Source of the DNA: Umezawaea beigongshangensis
GTDB taxonomy: Bacteria > Actinomycetota > Actinomycetes > Mycobacteriales > Pseudonocardiaceae
NCBI RefSeq assembly: GCF_016464305.1
Contig: NZ_JAEIOJ010000004.1
Coordinates: 518,905 to 582,904, forward strand
Length of the DNA: 64,000 nt
Reading direction: 5' to 3'
Below, one piece after another: positions 17,792 through 26,632 of the stretch. Numbering within the stretch: position 1 is the stretch's first letter; each line of letters opens with the position of its first letter. The position numbers and the translations under genes were made by a program. The notes under the pieces were generated by a model. That model did no database searches and was not told the origin of the DNA. It saw only the letters and a program-made list of their open reading frames with translations.

Positions 17792-19047
17792 GCGCCGCCC
17801 TCCGTGTCGTCGTCGTCGTCGAACAGGGACCAGCTCGGCTCGGGCGCCGCCACGGCCACCGGAACGACCTCGCGCTCCGGATCGCCGTCCGGCTCGGGCA
17901 CCCAGCGGTGCGCGGCCGGGTTGAGCAGCACGCCCTCGTCCGTCACCACCGCGAGGCCCGCCGCGCGCAGCAGCTCCACGACCTCCTCGGCCAGCCGGTC
18001 CACGTCTTCCGCCACCTGCTTGGACCAGGCGGCCGGGTAGTCGGCCACCAGCAGCTCGCACACCTCGCGCAACCGGCCGGGCGCGACGGGGTGACGGCCG
18101 TCGGTGCGGTGCGCCTGCTCCTCGTCCGGGTCCTCCGGGTCGTCGGTCTCCAGGAGTCGCGGCAGCGCCAGCAGCGCGATCCGGGCGACCGTGGACGCGC
18201 CGGGGAAGTGCACGTCGGTCAGGTACTCCTCCGGGTCGGTCGCGAGCACGCCCTCCGCGCGGCTCTCCGTGCGGAGCCCGAAGCACCTCTCCAGCAGCAC
18301 CGACTCCCGCCGCTGGTGACGCCGCAACCAGTCGGCCTGCTCCGGCGGCAGGTCCGCGTACAGCACCAGCGGCGTCTCCACGAGCCTGCGCCGCACCGCG
18401 TGCTCCACACCCCGCGGACCCGGCCGCGCCGCCAGCTCCACCAGCCGCCGCGGCGAGTCCGCCTCGCCGACCGGACCGGTGAGCAGCTGGCCCAGCAGGT
18501 CCGTGTCGATCGTCAGCAGCGCTTCGAGGGGCACGAGCGCGACCTCCGGCCCGCTCGGCACCACCGAGTTCACCGAGCCCTCCGTCTCGTGCAGCACCCC
18601 CAGCGACACCAGGTGCCGCAGCGCCGCCGTCAGCGCGCGCCGGTCGGCCGTGTCGTCCACGACCTCCACGCCCGCCTCGGCCGCCGCCGACCGCACGTCC
18701 GCCACCAGCCGCGACAGCAGCACCTGCCGCCCCGCGCCGGTCAGCACGGCCAGCGTCAGCGCCAGGTAGGCGTAACCGCGCGGCGACAGGCCCGGCACAC
18801 CGCGGGTGTCGTCGGCGCCCGGCCCCGACTTGTACAGCCGCGCGAAGCGGCGCTCCACGACGAGCCGGTAGCCCAGCAGACCGGCGAAGAGGTCCTGGAG
18901 CGCGAACCGGTGCCGGTACACCAGCGCCAGCAGGTCGCCGTCGTGGCCGCCCGCGCGCAGCAGCGGCCTGCGCAGCAGGGTGCGCGCGCAGCGCACCACG
19001 TTCGCCGCGTCGATCTCCGGCAGGTCGTCCAGCACGAGCGGGCTCAC
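17788..19047 (-). CDS. jetB: Wadjet type II subunit JetB (DUF2398, TIGR02678)
   Basis: 419-residue protein of the TIGR02678/DUF2398 family, the kite-like partner subunit in type II Wadjet. Visible features: an N-terminal region (NVVRCARTLLRRPLLRAGGHD), a conserved FALQDLFAGLLGYRLVVERRFARLYK stretch, predicted winged-helix segments, and an acidic C-terminus (LFDDDDDTEGGA). GTG at 19047 overlaps the jetA stop and its own stop overlaps the jetC GTG, so jetA-D are translationally coupled throughout. The reading frame continues upstream opposite jetA for over 500 codons, but that extension is noncoding. Confidence 0.9.
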   Translation of the reverse strand: MSPLVLDDLPEIDAANVVRCARTLLRRPLLRAGGHDGDLLALVYRHRFALQDLFAGLLGYRLVVERRFARLYKSGPGADDTRGVPGLSPRGYAYLALTLAVLTGAGRQVLLSRLVADVRSAAAEAGVEVVDDTADRRALTAALRHLVSLGVLHETEGSVNSVVPSGPEVALVPLEALLTIDTDLLGQLLTGPVGEADSPRRLVELAARPGPRGVEHAVRRRLVETPLVLYADLPPEQADWLRRHQRRESVLLERCFGLRTESRAEGVLATDPEEYLTDVHFPGASTVARIALLALPRLLETDDPEDPDEEQAHRTDGRHPVAPGRLREVCELLVADYPAAWSKQVAEDVDRLAEEVVELLRAAGLAVVTDEGVLLNPAAHRWVPEPDGDPEREVVPVAVAAPEPSWSLFDDDDDTEGGA

Positions 19048-20576
19048 GACGCGCCGCCTCCGTGCAGGGTCAGCGCCGCGTCGTGCAGCGTCAGGGTGCC
19101 CGCCGCCGACGTGATCCGGGTGGCCCCGCCGGGCTCGGCCGCCACCGTCACCCGCAGGCCGCGCACCGGATCGGTCGCCGACCCGGTGTCGGCCGCGTCC
19201 TCCCGCTGGGCCATCGCGAGCGTCAGCAGCTCGCACAGCACGCCCAGCGCGCCGGGGGACAGCACCGTCTCCTCCAGCGCCGACGACGCCGCCGTCAGCT
19301 CCGCCACCGACGCCGCGCGCCGCTCGTCGGCCTCGCGCGCCTCGGCGAGCAGCGACTGCTCGGTGATCGGGTCGTCCACGATCCGCGAGGTGCGGCCCCG
19401 CGCGCCCCGGTCGCCGCGGCTGCGCACGCTCACCGTCACGTCCAGCACCGGGCCGTCGCGCCACGGCGTCCGCTCGTCGTCGCCGTCGTGCTCCGGCGCG
19501 GGGGACAGGTGGCGGGCGGAGTGCAGCCCGAACGCCGCCGCGTACAGCTCGTGCGCCTGATCGCGGGTGCCGCCGTCGAACCAGGCCGCGAGCTTCAGCA
19601 GCTCCGCGCGCCGCCCCGGCAGCAGGCCGCCGCCGGACGTCGCGCGCTTCACGCTCGCCAGCAGCGAGCCGATCGCGCGGGCCGTGGCCTCGCGCAGCGC
19701 CGTCACCTGGCTGGGACGGCCGGGCCGGTCCACGAACCAGTCCGTCAGCTCGTCCCAGTCGTGCGCTGACCGGCCGCGGGCGCGCTCCACCTCCGCGCCG
19801 AGCCCCTCGGCCGAGCCGAGCAGCCGCAGCAGCTCCGCCCGCGCCCGGTTCAGCCCGGCCAGGGCGTCCGCGACGGCCGGGGTGTGCCGCAGCACGTCCT
19901 CCACGACCATCTGGATGTACTCGACCAGCAGGTTGCGGAACCCGGAGATCTCCTCCGGCGCGAGGTGGTTGCGGGTCACGACCTGGCCCAGGTAGGCGTA
20001 GAAGTCGCGGACCGTCGCCGCCAGCTCGGCGTGCTGGAGGAACACCGTCGTGACCCGCTCGGCCAGCACCTCCCTGGCGCGCGGCGAGGACGCGCCGGAC
20101 ACCAGCGCCTCGGACAGCGACCGGCCCAGCTCGCTCAGGCCGCGCTCGATCGCGGGCAGCAGCTCGCGCGACACCTCGCGCGCGCCCTCCGGCACCCGCA
20201 GCACCTCGTCCACGTCCCGCTGCACGCGCAGCGCCAGCTTGCTGACCTGGTAGCGGGCGCTGCCGTGCTGGAACTCGGCGATGCTCGCCGCGACGACCTC
20301 GCGCCGCCCGCGCACCAGGTTGCCCCACTCCACGAGCTGGTTGAGCCGGTTGATCACGTTCTCCACCCGCGACTCGCCGCGGTCGACGCGCCCCGCGCGC
20401 TCGGCGCCGGCCAGCGCGCCGGCGACCTCGCCGGCCGACAGGTCGGCCAGCAGCGTCGAGGCGAACAGCCGCATGATCGCCAGGTAGGTGCGCTGGTGGT
20501 GCTGCGCGTCCAGGTAGGCGTACAGCTTCAACCTGCGCTGCCGCCCGCCGTCCGGTGTCTCGTCCCCTGGCTCCAC
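19044..20576 (-). CDS. jetA: Wadjet type II subunit JetA (DUF2397, TIGR02677)
   Basis: 510-residue protein of the TIGR02677/DUF2397 family, the kleisin-like subunit of type II Wadjet and first gene of the operon. The start VEPGDETPDGGRQRRLKLYAYLDAQ leads into the family-typical HHQRTYLAIMRLFA segment; a conserved RNHLAPEEISGFRNLLVEYIQMVVEDV region follows mid-protein. I chose GTG at 20576 because family homology begins immediately after it; the open frame extends to 20678. A divergent gap of 129 bases to cobD holds the presumed promoter; no clear -35/-10 is evident. Confidence 0.9.
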   Translation of the reverse strand: MEPGDETPDGGRQRRLKLYAYLDAQHHQRTYLAIMRLFASTLLADLSAGEVAGALAGAERAGRVDRGESRVENVINRLNQLVEWGNLVRGRREVVAASIAEFQHGSARYQVSKLALRVQRDVDEVLRVPEGAREVSRELLPAIERGLSELGRSLSEALVSGASSPRAREVLAERVTTVFLQHAELAATVRDFYAYLGQVVTRNHLAPEEISGFRNLLVEYIQMVVEDVLRHTPAVADALAGLNRARAELLRLLGSAEGLGAEVERARGRSAHDWDELTDWFVDRPGRPSQVTALREATARAIGSLLASVKRATSGGGLLPGRRAELLKLAAWFDGGTRDQAHELYAAAFGLHSARHLSPAPEHDGDDERTPWRDGPVLDVTVSVRSRGDRGARGRTSRIVDDPITEQSLLAEAREADERRAASVAELTAASSALEETVLSPGALGVLCELLTLAMAQREDAADTGSATDPVRGLRVTVAAEPGGATRITSAAGTLTLHDAALTLHGGGAS

Positions 20577-20705
20577 GGACGGCCACCCTAGTGCCGCGCA
20601 CCGACAGGACCCGCCGCGACGGGAACCGCGGACCGCCGTCCGACCGGGTGACGGGCAGGCGATACGGTGCTCGCTCACACCTTCGTGTCATCTGGGGAGG
20701 CCGGA

Positions 20706-21656
20706 GTGGGCGCGGGACGCGCGGTGGGACTGGTGCTGGGAGTCGCGGCGGACGCGGTCCTCGGCGACCCCCGCCGAGGACACCCGGTCGCGGCGTTCGG
20801 ACGCGTGGCGGGCGCCGTGGAGAGGGTGCTGCACCGCGACCACCGCGTCGCCGGGGTCGCCCACACCGCGCTCCTGGTCGGCGGGGTCGCGCTGGCCGGG
20901 CGGGCCGTGGAGCGCGCGAGCCGGGGCAACCTGGTCGCCGAGGCCGCCACGACGGCGGTCGCCACCTGGGTCGTGCTCGGCGGGGCCTCGCTCGCCGCGG
21001 AGGGCACCGCGATGGGACGCGAGCTGAACGCCGGTGAGGTCGACGCCGCCCGCGAGCGCCTGCCGAGCCTGTGCGGCCGCGACCCGCAGCGCCTGGACAC
21101 GGCCGGACTCGCCAGGGCCACCGTGGAGTCGGTGGCCGAGAACACCTCCGACGCCGTCGTGGCCCCCCTGCTGTGGGGCGCCGTCGCCGGGGTGCCGGGG
21201 CTGCTCGCCTACCGGGCCGCGAACACCCTCGACGCGATGGTGGGGCACCGCTCGCCCCGCTACCTGCGCTTCGGCTGGGCGTCGGCGCGGCTGGACGACG
21301 TGGCGAACCTGGTGCCGTCGCGGATCGCCGCGCTGCTCACCACCGCGGGCGCTCCCGTCGTCGGCGGCTCCGCGCCGCAGGCGTGGTCCACGTGGCGCCG
21401 CGACGCCGCCGCCCACCCCAGCCCCAACGCGGGGCAGGTCGAGGCGGCGTTCGCGGGTGCGCTGGAGATCAGGCTCGGCGGGCGCACGGTCTACCGGCAC
21501 GGCGTGGAGGACCGGCCGGTCCTCGGCGACGGGCGCGCTCCCGACGCGGGGCACGTGACGCGCGCGGTGGAGCTGTCGCGGGTGGTCGGAGCGGGGGCCG
21601 CCCTGCTGGCCGCCGTCGTGGCGCTGTTCGCCGGTCGCCGGTCCAGCAGGGGCTGA
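20706..21656 (+). CDS. cobD: Adenosylcobinamide-phosphate synthase CobD/CbiB
   Basis: 316-residue membrane enzyme that attaches the aminopropanol arm to adenosylcobyric acid in vitamin B12 assembly. Family motifs are clear: DAVLGDPRRGHPVAAFGR at the N-terminus, ARATVESVAENTSDAVVAPLLW, and YRAANTLDAMVGHRSPRYLRFGWASARLDD. Several hydrophobic helices fit an inner-membrane protein. GTG at 20706 is preferred over GTG at 20667 because GGGGAGG lies at 20694-20700 with good spacing. A cobC-like aminotransferase is found at 32.5 kb, but no other B12 genes are adjacent. It ends 6 bases from the convergent SURF1 gene. Confidence 0.93.
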   Translation: MGAGRAVGLVLGVAADAVLGDPRRGHPVAAFGRVAGAVERVLHRDHRVAGVAHTALLVGGVALAGRAVERASRGNLVAEAATTAVATWVVLGGASLAAEGTAMGRELNAGEVDAARERLPSLCGRDPQRLDTAGLARATVESVAENTSDAVVAPLLWGAVAGVPGLLAYRAANTLDAMVGHRSPRYLRFGWASARLDDVANLVPSRIAALLTTAGAPVVGGSAPQAWSTWRRDAAAHPSPNAGQVEAAFAGALEIRLGGRTVYRHGVEDRPVLGDGRAPDAGHVTRAVELSRVVGAGAALLAAVVALFAGRRSSRG

Positions 21657-21662
21657 CCGCGC

Positions 21663-22463
21663 TCAGCCGCTGACCGGGTCCTCGGCCAGCATCTCCTGCA
21701 CGGTCTTGCGGCGCGGGCGCTCCTCGGCCAGCACGCCGCCGGGCTGCGCCTCGCGCCAGGTGAAGTACAGCCAGCCGCCCAGCGCCATCACGCCGAACGC
21801 GATCCACTGGAGCGCGTAGGAGAAGAACGGGCCCGCGTCGAGCTTCGGCAGCGGCAGCGCGCCCTGCACGACGCCCGGCTGACCCTCCACGAGCTGGAAG
21901 TAGCCGGGACGCACGTCGCCGAGCCCGGCGGCCCGGCCGACCACGGCCGAGTTGATCGAGCGCACCTGCCGGTGGCCGTCCTCGGTGAACGCGTCACCGC
22001 TGTCGGACTCGCCCGCCCGCACCAGGGCCACGACGCTCACCCGGCCCGCCGGCGGCGCGGCGTAGTCCGGCACGCGAACGCCGTTCACCGGCCGCACGTA
22101 GCCGCGGTTCACCAGCACGGTCGGGCCGTCGGCGAGCCGGAACGGCGTGAGCACCTCGAAGGCGGCCTCGCCCTGCACGGTCCGCAGCCGGGCCACGGCC
22201 TCGGCGTCGGCCAGGTACTCGCCGGTCAGCTCCACCTCGCGCCACTCGTGCGCGGAGTTGTCCCGGCCCAGCACCTCGGAGACGGGCGCCGGGTCGAGGT
22301 CGACGGAGGAGGAGATGGCGTCGTTCTGCGCCTCGCGCTCGGCGTCGCGGCCGAACTGCCAGGGTGCGAGCAGTGCGAAGCACGCGCCCGCGAAGACCCA
22401 GACGGCCAGCGTCAGCGCGAGCCAGCCGGGGCGCAACAGGAAGCGGAACCGCACGGAGACCAC
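21663..22463 (-). CDS. SURF1 family protein (cytochrome c oxidase assembly)
   Basis: 266-residue SURF1-like membrane protein, which in aerobic bacteria assists heme-copper oxidase maturation. The layout is canonical: an N-terminal helix (GWLALTLAVWVFAGACFALLAPWQFGR) with the WQ..R motif, a periplasmic domain containing VLVNRGYVRP and EGQPGVVQGALPLP, and a second helix (FFSYALQWIAFGVMALGGWLYFTW). Start at GTG 22463; a GTG three codons downstream is possible. Convergent with cobD. No oxidase genes are adjacent. Confidence 0.9.
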   Translation of the reverse strand: MVSVRFRFLLRPGWLALTLAVWVFAGACFALLAPWQFGRDAEREAQNDAISSSVDLDPAPVSEVLGRDNSAHEWREVELTGEYLADAEAVARLRTVQGEAAFEVLTPFRLADGPTVLVNRGYVRPVNGVRVPDYAAPPAGRVSVVALVRAGESDSGDAFTEDGHRQVRSINSAVVGRAAGLGDVRPGYFQLVEGQPGVVQGALPLPKLDAGPFFSYALQWIAFGVMALGGWLYFTWREAQPGGVLAEERPRRKTVQEMLAEDPVSG

Positions 22464-22839
22464 GGTAGGCGTCTGACCACCGGTCCGGCGCGGCGACCCC
22501 GGCCAGGTGTGAGCTCCACCATCCTCGACCGGGGGCGTCCGGTGCTCGCGCCGGTGAACCGCGCGGTGGAACCGGGACGGTCCGGAGCCGCGCGCGTCAC
22601 GCCCGTGCGCACCGGCACGTCCGGCGGCAGGTGGACCAAACGCGGCAACGTCACCGGTGGCAGAGGTCGAAGACCCTCGTACGGGTGATTGTACCCGTGT
22701 TCCAGCTCACCATCGGGCGCTGCGTGCAACCTCGGGCCGGGACGAGGGCGTGTCAACGGTAAAATCGCGCAACGCGCGCAGCGATCATGAGCCCATGAGC
22801 CGTCGTGTTGCGAGCGATCGAACCAGGGGGAAGATTCTC
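22464..22839. other. Divergent intergenic region, SURF1 / glycosyltransferase
   Basis: About 375 bases without a convincing gene. It contains the inverted repeat ACGGGT-6-ACCCGT at 22681-22698, a candidate operator, and TAAAAT at 22760-22765 that could be a -10 box for the glycosyltransferase. Nothing else is evident. Confidence 0.5.
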
Positions 22840-23889
22840 GTGTCCGACCAGTGGCCGCGACGGGTGTCGTACGTGTTCCCGATCTTCAACGAGTCGGGGA
22901 ACATCGAGCTCCTGCACCGCACCATCAGCGAGGTCGTGGCTCCGCTGAGCGACCGCTACGAGTTCAGCTTCGTCTACGTCAACGACGGCAGCGAGGACGA
23001 CTCGCTCGCCAAGCTGCACGAGCTGACCGGGACCGACGACCGCGTGACCGTGATCGACCTGTCCAGGAACTTCGGCCACCAGGTCGCGGTCACCGCGGGC
23101 CTGGACGCGACCGACGCGGACGCCGTGATCGTCATGGACAGCGACATGCAGGACCCTCCCGCGGTCAGCCTGGAGCTGCTGGAGCGCTGGGAGGACGGCT
23201 ACGACGTCGTCTACGCGCAGCGCCGCTCCCGCCAGGACACGGTCTTCAAGCGCTCCACCGCGCACGGCTTCTACTGGCTGCTGCGCCGCCTCGCCGACAT
23301 CGACATCCCGGAGAACACCGGCGACTTCCGGCTGCTGGACCGCAAGGTCGTCGACGAGCTGCGCAAGTACCGCGAGCACAACCGCTTCCTGCGCGGACTG
23401 GTCAGCTACGTCGGCTTCCGCCAGACGGCCGTGCTGTTCGACCGCGACGCCAGGCACGCGGGCAGCACCGGCTACCCGCTGCGCAAGATGCTGCGCTTCG
23501 CCGCCGACGGCATCCTCGGCTTCTCCGCCGCGCCGCTGAAGCTGGTGGCCCGCATCGGCTACTCGATCTCCGCGCTGAGCCTGCTGGGCATCCTGTACGT
23601 GCTGGGGGTCAAGCTGCTCTCGCCCGAGTCGGCCGTGCCGGGCTGGGCGTTCATGACCATCGCCATGTTCTTCCTCGGCGGCATCCAGATCAGCATGCTG
23701 GGCCTGCTCGGCAGCTACATCGGCCGGATCTACACCGAGTCGCAGGGCAGGCCGCTCTACGGCGTGTCCTCCGTCCGGAGCGGCGGCGAGCCGGCCCCCG
23801 CGCCGCGCCGCCGCACCCTCCGGGCCGCGCAGGGCGGCGGCGCGGAGCAGCGCGTGCCGACCGAAGCGGCCGTCGGCGGATCGCGATGA
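22840..23889 (+). CDS. Polyprenyl-phosphate glycosyltransferase, GT2 (GtrB/DPM1-like)
   Basis: 349-residue GT2 enzyme expected to transfer a hexose from a nucleotide sugar to undecaprenyl phosphate at the inner membrane. It starts SYVFPIFNESGNI, has the acceptor/metal region VIVMDSDMQDPP, and the family segment NTGDFRLLDRKVVDEL; two C-terminal helices (ISALSLLGILYVLGVKLL and FMTIAMFFLGGIQISMLGLLGSYIGRIY) match GtrB-type enzymes. A Pro/Arg-rich tail follows. GTG at 22840 is preferred since GGGGGAAG sits at 22826-22832; an in-frame ATG at 22795 is an alternative. It overlaps a membrane glycosyltransferase by ATGA, so the pair probably makes and uses the lipid-linked sugar. Confidence 0.88.
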   Translation: MSDQWPRRVSYVFPIFNESGNIELLHRTISEVVAPLSDRYEFSFVYVNDGSEDDSLAKLHELTGTDDRVTVIDLSRNFGHQVAVTAGLDATDADAVIVMDSDMQDPPAVSLELLERWEDGYDVVYAQRRSRQDTVFKRSTAHGFYWLLRRLADIDIPENTGDFRLLDRKVVDELRKYREHNRFLRGLVSYVGFRQTAVLFDRDARHAGSTGYPLRKMLRFAADGILGFSAAPLKLVARIGYSISALSLLGILYVLGVKLLSPESAVPGWAFMTIAMFFLGGIQISMLGLLGSYIGRIYTESQGRPLYGVSSVRSGGEPAPAPRRRTLRAAQGGGAEQRVPTEAAVGGSR

Positions 23890-25136
23890 CGTTGACGAAC
23901 TCCGCTCCGGTGACCCGGCAGACCGAGGACGCCGCCCCCCGCGCGCGCCGCGGGTGGAACCGGGTGCGAGGCGACTTCGCCAGAGCGGCCGTCGTGGTGC
24001 TGGTGTGGCAGGCCGCCATGACCGCCGTCGGCGCGGTCGTGGAGCCGTCGCTGCTGCTGACCACCGGCATCGCCAGGATGAGCGGCGTGGACCCGACGGT
24101 GCTCGTCCACACCTACCGGTGGGACGGGTTGTGGTTCCACCGCATCATGAGCGGTGAGTACGCGACCGACGCCGCGGTGCCCGCGTTCTACCCGCTGTTC
24201 CCGCTGAGCGTGCGGCTGGTCCAGCTCGCGAGCTTCGGCACGCTGCCCTTCCTCGCCGCCGGACTGCTGCTGAACACCGCGGCCACCTGGCTGGGCGTCG
24301 TCGCCCTGATCAAGATCACCCGCTACTTCGCGGTCGGCCCGCGGATGCCGTGGCTCGCGGTGGCGCTGTTCCTCACCTCGCCGGCGGCCCTCTTCCTGCA
24401 CGCGTTCTACAGCGAGGCCACGTTCATCGCGCTCGGCTTCTGGGCCTACCTGTTCGCCCTGCGCAGGCAGTGGATCTGGATGGCGCTGTGCCTGATCCCG
24501 CTGACCTCGTCGCGGATCACCGCCGTGCTGTTCGTCGGCCTGTGCTTCCTGGAGTTCTGCCGTTCGGTGAACTGGAAGCCGCGCGGTCTGCTGTCGTGGA
24601 AGCTGCTCCTGTTCCCCGCCAGCGCTCTGGGCTTCGCCGCCTTCGCGATCCACCTGGAGATCGTCTCCGGCAGGGCGCTCGGGATGACCAGCGCCTACGA
24701 GGCCAACCCGGCGTGGGGCTACCACGTGTTCAACCCGAACATCCTGAACACGGTCGGCCGGGAGACGTGGCTCGTGCTGCGCGCGCTCACCGGCAACGTG
24801 CCGATGTCCTACGGCACGGTCGTCGACCACCTGCTGCCGCTGGTGGGGCTCCTGCTGCTGCTCGTCGCCTCGGTCTACGTGCTCGTCGCGCTGCGCTGGG
24901 ACGGTGTGCCGCTCGCGGCGTTCGGCCTGATGTCCTTCGTGATGTTCACGCTGAACAGCAACCTCGTCTCGGTGCACCGCTACACGCTGCCCTGCGTCGT
25001 GCTCTACCTGGCGCTGGTGATCGCGGTGGAGCGGCGCCCGGCGCTGCGGCCGGTGGTGTTCGGGGTGATGTACTGCAACATCGTGGTCCAGACGGTGCTC
25101 GCGACGATGTTCTTCACCGGCAACTGGGCGGGCTGA
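23886..25136 (+). CDS. Integral membrane mannosyltransferase-like protein (PIG-V type GT-C)
   Basis: 416-residue polytopic protein with about nine to ten hydrophobic helices. The segment TYRWDGLWFHRIMSGEY resembles the first-loop Trp-Asp motif of PIG-V-like mannosyltransferases, and PAFYPLFPLSVRLVQ and SPAALFLHAFYSEATFIALGFWAYLF are also typical. GT-C enzymes of this class use polyprenyl-phosphate sugars, which fits the translationally coupled (ATGA) polyprenyl-phosphate glycosyltransferase upstream. The acceptor (cell-wall glycan, lipid or protein) is unknown. It ends 10 bases before the convergent fructosamine kinase-like gene. Confidence 0.82.
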   Translation: MTLTNSAPVTRQTEDAAPRARRGWNRVRGDFARAAVVVLVWQAAMTAVGAVVEPSLLLTTGIARMSGVDPTVLVHTYRWDGLWFHRIMSGEYATDAAVPAFYPLFPLSVRLVQLASFGTLPFLAAGLLLNTAATWLGVVALIKITRYFAVGPRMPWLAVALFLTSPAALFLHAFYSEATFIALGFWAYLFALRRQWIWMALCLIPLTSSRITAVLFVGLCFLEFCRSVNWKPRGLLSWKLLLFPASALGFAAFAIHLEIVSGRALGMTSAYEANPAWGYHVFNPNILNTVGRETWLVLRALTGNVPMSYGTVVDHLLPLVGLLLLLVASVYVLVALRWDGVPLAAFGLMSFVMFTLNSNLVSVHRYTLPCVVLYLALVIAVERRPALRPVVFGVMYCNIVVQTVLATMFFTGNWAG

Positions 25137-25146
25137 CCGGCCGGGG

Positions 25147-25995
25147 TCACGCCCGCGCGGCGGCGAGCGCCTCGGCGGCGTAGCCCCGGCCGAACAGCAC
25201 GACGTGCACCAGCAGCGGGAAGAGCTGGTGCAGCGGCACCCGCTCCCGCCAGCCGGGGGCGAGCGGGGCCCGCTCCCGGTAGGCGGCCAGCACGCGGTCC
25301 AGGTGCGGGCAGCCGAACAGCCGCAGCATCGCGAGGTCGGTCTCCCGGTGGCCGCCGTGCGCCGACGCGTCGACCAGCCACGCGCGGCCGTCGGCGGCCC
25401 AGTGCACGTTGCCGCTCCACAGGTCGCCGTGCAGCCGGGCCGGGGGCTCCGGCGGCCCGGCCAGCCCCTCGATCCGGTCGCACGCGTCCTCGAACACCCG
25501 CGCCTCGGCCGCGGTGAGCACACCGGTGTCCCGCGCGGTCCGCACGTAGGGCAGGACGCGGTGCTCGGCGTACCAGGACGGCCACTCCCCGCCGGGCACG
25601 TCGCGCATCGGCGCGAGTCCGATCGAGGCGTCCCGCGGGCCGCCCGGCGGCGGGGAGCCGAACGCGGGCGCTCCCGCGGCGTGCAGCACGGCCAGGGCAC
25701 GGCCGAAGTCCTCGGCGGCGCGCTCGGACGGTCTGCCGGGCGGCACGTGGTCGATCACGAGCCACCCGTCGCGGTGCCCGCGCACGCCGGGCACCGGTGG
25801 TGCGCCCGGCACGGCGAGCCACGCCAGCGACGCGGCCTCCGCACGTGCCCAGCCGGGTTCGCGGTGCCGCTTGACGACGACGGCCGTGCCGTCGGCGAGG
25901 TCCACGACGTGCACGTCCCCGGAGAGCCGTCGCGCGGCCGTCGCAACCGTGCCGGTCAGCTCGGCGGCGACGTCGGCCGGTGGTGAGTCCGTCAC
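25147..25995 (-). CDS. Fructosamine kinase family protein
   Basis: 282-residue APH/fructosamine-3-kinase-like enzyme expected to phosphorylate sugar adducts on proteins or a small substrate. The catalytic loop is RLHGDLWSGNVHW and the metal Asp is in WLVDASAHGGHRETDLAMLRLFG, where the usual DPA reads DAS; the lysine is in AVVVKRHREPGW. The GTG start overlaps the phosphatase stop upstream (GTGA). Co-transcription of a fructosamine kinase-like protein and a low-molecular-weight phosphatase is common in actinobacteria, hinting at linked protein deglycation/dephosphorylation; that link is inference. Confidence 0.88.
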   Translation of the reverse strand: MTDSPPADVAAELTGTVATAARRLSGDVHVVDLADGTAVVVKRHREPGWARAEAASLAWLAVPGAPPVPGVRGHRDGWLVIDHVPPGRPSERAAEDFGRALAVLHAAGAPAFGSPPPGGPRDASIGLAPMRDVPGGEWPSWYAEHRVLPYVRTARDTGVLTAAEARVFEDACDRIEGLAGPPEPPARLHGDLWSGNVHWAADGRAWLVDASAHGGHRETDLAMLRLFGCPHLDRVLAAYRERAPLAPGWRERVPLHQLFPLLVHVVLFGRGYAAEALAAARA

Positions 25996-26468
25996 AGCCG
26001 CTCGCGCACCTCGGCCAGCAGGCCGGGCACCGCGGCCTCCACCATCGCGAGCACCTCGTCGAAGCCCTCGCGCCCGCCGTAGTAGGGGTCGGGCACGTCA
26101 GGCCCGTCGGCGTCCGGGTCGAACGAGCGCAGCAGCCGCACCCGGTCCGGGTCGTCGACCAGTCGCCGCAGGTCGCGGGCGTGCCCGGAGTCGAGCGCCA
26201 CCAGGAGGTCCGCGCCGAGGTGCTCGTGCGACACCTGCGCGGCGACGTGCGCGGTCGGGTACCCGGCGTCGAGCAGGGACCGGGCGGCGCGCGGGTCGGC
26301 TGGCTCGCCCACGTGCCACGGCCCGGTGCCCGCGCTGCTCACCTCGACCTCCCCGGCCAGCCCGGCACGCCGCACGTGCTCGGCGAACACGAGCGCGGCG
26401 ACGGGGGAGCGGCAGATGTTGCCGGTGCAGACGAAGCTGACGCGAAGAGTCCGGTTGTTCGACACCAC
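25992..26468 (-). CDS. Low molecular weight protein tyrosine phosphatase
   Basis: 158-residue LMW-PTP. The catalytic P-loop FVCTGNICRSP near the N-terminus has the CX5R signature, and the general acid Asp lies in VPDPYYGG. Length and fold order match Mycobacterium PtpA-type enzymes. Two adjacent GTG codons (26468 and 26465) could start translation. It is the first gene of an operon with the fructosamine kinase-like gene. Substrates are unknown. Confidence 0.92.
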   Translation of the reverse strand: MVSNNRTLRVSFVCTGNICRSPVAALVFAEHVRRAGLAGEVEVSSAGTGPWHVGEPADPRAARSLLDAGYPTAHVAAQVSHEHLGADLLVALDSGHARDLRRLVDDPDRVRLLRSFDPDADGPDVPDPYYGGREGFDEVLAMVEAAVPGLLAEVRERL

Positions 26469-26632
26469 GGCCGGACGCTACTGGAGCGGTGGCGGTGGTC
26501 GCGAGGCGATCACCGCCCGACCCCGCGCGGTTATCATCCGGTCGTCGGGACGTGGTGCGCCGGACGTGGTCCCGGCCGCCCGCTGCGGGCGTGCCGTCCC
26601 CGTCGGCGCCGACTGGTGGACGGGGTTCGCTG

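Noticed and set aside
13751..18040. 1429-codon open frame on the plus strand through jetC
   Set aside because: Opposite strand of a gene with clear ATPase motifs; the translation is Arg/Pro/Gly-rich without any domain, a GC-bias artefact.
17788..20691. 967-codon frame containing jetB with a long N-terminal extension
   Set aside because: Only its last 419 codons match JetB; the rest is antiphase to jetA, and GTG at 19047 overlaps the jetA stop.
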